NCBI GenBank assembly: GCA_964446485.1
Contig: CAYUOU010000058.1
Location: 1 to 26,219, forward strand
From: JBDRRP01 sp964446485
Lineage (GTDB): Bacteria; Desulfobacterota; Desulfobacteria; Desulfobacterales; JBDRRP01
DNA: 26,219 bases
Direction of reading: 5' to 3'
The first letter of the stretch is position 1; each line of letters opens with the position of its first letter. Shown here piece after piece: positions 23,865 through 26,219 of this stretch. The notes below the pieces were generated by a model. That model did not search any database and was not told the origin of the DNA. It saw only the letters and a program-made list of their open reading frames with translations. The position numbers and the translations under genes are program-made.

Positions 23865-25115
23865 GTGAACCAGGACACCCTCAGCCACGTAGATCCGGAA
23901 ATCGCTGCCGTTATCGATCAAGAGCGGCAGCGTCAGACTCAGACCCTGGAGATGATTGCGTCGGAAAACATCGCCAGCCACGCGGTGATGGCCGCCCAGG
24001 GGAGCGTCTTGACCAACAAGTATGCCGAAGGGTATCCGGCGAATCGCTATTACGGGGGCTGTGAATTCGTGGACATGGCCGAGTCGTTGGCCATCGAACG
24101 GGCGCGGGAGGTTTTCAACGCACCCTACGTGAACGTACAGCCCCATTCCGGATCCCAGGCCAACATGGCGGTTTACTTCGCCCTGCTCACACCCGGGGAC
24201 ACGATCATGGGCATGGGCCTTGCCCACGGCGGGCACCTGACCCACGGCAGTCCCGTGAACTTTTCGGGCAAACTCTTCAATTTTGCCCATTACGGCGTGA
24301 ACGCGGAGACGGGCATGCTCGATTATGAAGCGATCGGGCAGCTCGCCAAGACCCATCGACCGAGAATGATCGTGGCCGGTGCCAGCGCCTATCCACGAAT
24401 TATCGACTTCAAGACGCTGGCCGAGATTGCCGCTTCAGTGGATGCGCTCTTGATGGTGGATATGGCCCACATCGCCGGCCTGGTGGCCGCCGGTGTGCAC
24501 CCTTCCCCGGTGCCCCATGCCCAGGTGGTCACTTCAACTACTCATAAGACCCTTCGCGGACCGCGCGGCGGGCTCATTCTCGCCCACAGCGAATTCGGCC
24601 CGGCTATCGACAAGCAAATATTCCCCGGTATTCAGGGGGGACCCCTCATGCACGTGATCGCCGCCAAGGCGGTGGCTTTCCAGGAAGCCCTGGCACCCGC
24701 TTTCAAGGCCTACCAGAAACAGGTGGTGCTCAATGCCAAGGCACTGGCCGATGCCCTTCTGGATGCCGGCCTCGACCTGGTTTCCGGGGGCACCGACAAC
24801 CATCTCATGCTGGTGGATCTTCGCCGCCAAAAACGCACCGGTGCGGATCTCGAGGCCGCTCTGGGGCGCGCCGGGATTACCGTGAACAAAAACGCCGTGC
24901 CTTTTGATCCGCTGGGCCCGAAAGTGACCAGCGGCATCCGGGTGGGCACGCCGTCACTGACAAGCCGGGGCATGGGAGAGACCGAGATGGTGCGGATCGC
25001 CGGGTTAATCGCCGCCATTTTGCACCGCATGAACGATGCGGCCGTCATCGAGGACGCACGGCGCCAGGTGGAGACACTGTGCGCGAACTTTCCACTGCAT
25101 CCCGAGGGAAGATGA
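23865..25115 (+). CDS. glyA: Serine hydroxymethyltransferase
   Basis: This PLP enzyme converts serine and tetrahydrofolate to glycine and methylene-tetrahydrofolate, the main one-carbon entry that also feeds dTMP synthesis. The 416 residues include LEMIASEN (28-35), YAEGYPANRYYGG (53-65), VDMAHIAGLV (198-207) and STTHKTLRGPRGG with the PLP lysine K228. I chose the GTG at 23865 because AAAGGA lies 6 bases upstream and the protein then starts just before the conserved helix. The overlapping ATG at 23863 runs straight into TGA. A TTG at 23829 would add 12 arginine-rich residues without support. Confidence 0.97.
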   Translation: MNQDTLSHVDPEIAAVIDQERQRQTQTLEMIASENIASHAVMAAQGSVLTNKYAEGYPANRYYGGCEFVDMAESLAIERAREVFNAPYVNVQPHSGSQANMAVYFALLTPGDTIMGMGLAHGGHLTHGSPVNFSGKLFNFAHYGVNAETGMLDYEAIGQLAKTHRPRMIVAGASAYPRIIDFKTLAEIAASVDALLMVDMAHIAGLVAAGVHPSPVPHAQVVTSTTHKTLRGPRGGLILAHSEFGPAIDKQIFPGIQGGPLMHVIAAKAVAFQEALAPAFKAYQKQVVLNAKALADALLDAGLDLVSGGTDNHLMLVDLRRQKRTGADLEAALGRAGITVNKNAVPFDPLGPKVTSGIRVGTPSLTSRGMGETEMVRIAGLIAAILHRMNDAAVIEDARRQVETLCANFPLHPEGR

Positions 25116-25150
25116 ACACAAAGCGACCGATGAATGGCGGTGGAGATCTC

Positions 25151-25615
25151 ATGACGCCCGCTCCAACCCGGCCGGACTGGGATACCTATTTCATGGAGAT
25201 TGCCGGCCTGGTGGCCAAGCGTGCCACCTGCACCCGTCGGCAGGTGGGGGCCGTCGTGGTGATGGACCGGCGCGTACTCACTACCGGATACAACGGCGCG
25301 CCGTCGGGAATCGCCCACTGCCGGGTCGTGGGGTGTATGCGCGAAGCCCTGAATGTCCCATCGGGTGAGCGCCATGAGCTGTGTCGCGGTATTCACGCCG
25401 AGCAGAATGCCATCATTCAGGCGGCGCGCTACGGCGTGTCCATTCGAGGCGGTACCCTCTATTGCACCAATTTGCCATGCTCCATTTGTGCTAAGATGAT
25501 CATCAACGCAGGGATCAAGAACATTTTCTACGCCGAGGGATATGCCGATTCGATGTCGGAAGCGATGCTGTCGGAGGCCGGTGTCGACCTTATCCAGCTG
25601 ACCGAGATCAAATAA
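25151..25615 (+). CDS. dCMP deaminase (ComEB family)
   Basis: This zinc enzyme deaminates dCMP to dUMP, the precursor of dTMP. The 154 residues start MTPAPTRPDWDTYFMEIA. Zinc and catalysis are given by H82 and E84 in IHAEQNAI and by C110 and C113 in LPCSICAK. A second cysteine cluster (C57, C62, C78) is typical of ComEB-type dCMP deaminases. I chose the ATG at 25151 because GGAG precedes it by 5 bases and the family starts close to the RPxWD motif. An ATG at 25112 overlaps the glyA stop (ATGA) and has GAGGGA close by, giving 13 more residues; either could be used. The position between glyA and nrdR fits thymidylate supply. Confidence 0.92.
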   Translation: MTPAPTRPDWDTYFMEIAGLVAKRATCTRRQVGAVVVMDRRVLTTGYNGAPSGIAHCRVVGCMREALNVPSGERHELCRGIHAEQNAIIQAARYGVSIRGGTLYCTNLPCSICAKMIINAGIKNIFYAEGYADSMSEAMLSEAGVDLIQLTEIK

Positions 25616-25708
25616 CGCTCGGCCGCCCGGCCGTTCCGAGCGCGATGATTGGAACCGGATTTCGGTCCGGAACGTTGAGGCCCCATCAATCGTAAAGGGG
25701 GAGGTACT
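25616..25708. other. Short gap with hairpin before nrdR
   Basis: CGCTCGG and CCGAGCG (about 25617-25642) can form a 7-bp stem directly after the dCMP deaminase stop, with no T-tract. A strong GGGGGAGG ribosome site for nrdR ends the gap. No NrdR-box-like sequence is visible. Confidence 0.35.
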
Positions 25709-26167
25709 ATGCGGTGCCCGTTTTGCAGCGAAATTGACAATAAGGTCATCGATTCACGCCTCAGCAAAGACGGCCACGTGATTCGCCGTCGCCGGGAATG
25801 CCTCTTGTGTAACCGCCGGTTTACCACTTACGAGCAGATCGAAGAAATCCCCATCATGATTGTCAAAAAGGATGGCCGCCGGGAGGTTTTCAACCGGGAG
25901 AAAGTCCATGCGGGCATCATGCGGGCCATCGAGAAACTCGACATCAGCGTCAACACGGTGGACGCATTTCTTGACGAACTGGAGCGCGATCTCAAAGAGG
26001 CCGGCGAAAAGGAGATCGCTTCCCATGTGATCGGAGAAAAGGTGATGGAGAAGCTCCACGACCTGAGCGATATCGCCTATGTCCGTTTTGCCTCCGTCTA
26101 TCGTGAATTCAAGGATGTGAACGACTTTGTGTCGGAGTTGCGAAGCCTCCTGAGCGACGCCAAATAA
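25709..26167 (+). CDS. nrdR: Transcriptional repressor NrdR
   Basis: NrdR represses ribonucleotide reductase operons in response to the dATP/ATP ratio. The 152 residues match the family. The N-terminal zinc ribbon has C3, C6, C31 and C34 in MRCPFC and ECLLCNRRFTTYE. The ATP-cone domain spans about 49-139, beginning IMIVKKDGRREVFNREKV. GGGGGAGG lies just upstream of the ATG. It ends the fatty-acid/one-carbon/nucleotide block visible here; in related genomes riboflavin genes commonly follow. Confidence 0.97.
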   Translation: MRCPFCSEIDNKVIDSRLSKDGHVIRRRRECLLCNRRFTTYEQIEEIPIMIVKKDGRREVFNREKVHAGIMRAIEKLDISVNTVDAFLDELERDLKEAGEKEIASHVIGEKVMEKLHDLSDIAYVRFASVYREFKDVNDFVSELRSLLSDAK

Positions 26168-26219
26168 GATGAAACGGTAAAAAGTAGCAAAAAGGACGAT
26201 TTCGTAAAATGTTCGAGAT
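26168..26219. repeat. Probable dispersed repeat, cut by the window end
   Basis: Directly after the nrdR stop, the AT-rich string carries two related stretches, CGGTAAAAAGT and TCGTAAAATGT, each preceded by GATGAAA or GACGATT. This pattern resembles short non-coding repeats common in Desulfobacterota chromosomes, from my general recall. The 14-base core GATGAAACGGTAAA also occurs at 20851-20864. Confidence 0.4.

Overview
The window reads as chromosomal DNA from a GC-rich, Gram-negative anaerobe, most likely a member of the Desulfobacterota (former Deltaproteobacteria, sulfate-reducer-like). This is inferred from gene content and order, not from a marker phylogeny. The clues are a full-length three-module NifU beside NifS, hypAB, an AmmeMemoRadiSam protein B, the gene order fabG-acpP-fabF-rpiB-glyA-dCMP deaminase-nrdR, a soluble multi-PAS hybrid kinase with the KPSYExLxQRIxxLE-type coiled-coil opening common in Desulfobacterales, and a GlnRS beside an ordinary GltX. 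I see no rRNA, CRISPR array, transposase or integrase.

Layout. 1-214: four tandem 59-61 bp units, each with a GC-rich hairpin. 254-2331 (+): sucC-sucD, followed by two hairpins. 2462-3626 (+): hypA-hypB. 3824-5092 (+): an AAA/DUF4143 ATPase with its own near-consensus promoter and apparently no leader. 5197-7196 (-): nifU-nifS. 7414-8265 (+): Memo-family protein. 8279-10415 (-): glnS and a small secreted protein. 10786-12300 (+): a zinc-ribbon/membrane/trypsin-like protein whose catalytic Ser is Gly. 12579-13949 (-): FAD disulfide oxidoreductase. 14205-17279 (+): hybrid histidine kinase. 17351-18409 (-): long isochorismatase-like hydrolase. 18585-20155 (-): gltX, tRNA-Gln(CTG) and a textbook terminator. 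20550-26167 (+): rpmF, fabG, acpP, fabF, rpiB, glyA, dCMP deaminase and nrdR. The last 50 bases look like the start of a dispersed repeat.

Most of the genes are core metabolism: succinyl-CoA synthetase, Fe-S assembly, Ni insertion, Glu/Gln charging of tRNA, fatty-acid elongation, one-carbon supply and dNTP control. Glutamine charging is represented at three levels (glnS, tRNA-Gln, gltX), which implies direct glutaminylation. The right-hand block is the conserved fatty-acid/one-carbon/nucleotide cluster, but plsX and fabH are absent between rpmF and fabG.

I did not find a clearly new multi-gene system. The least ordinary items are the membrane-anchored pseudoprotease (10786-12300), the duplicated C-x10-C-x2-C motif in two PAS domains of the kinase, the leaderless ATPase cassette between hypB and nifS, the enlarged isochorismatase-like hydrolase, and the hairpin repeat family with copies at 1-214 and about 12375-12405.
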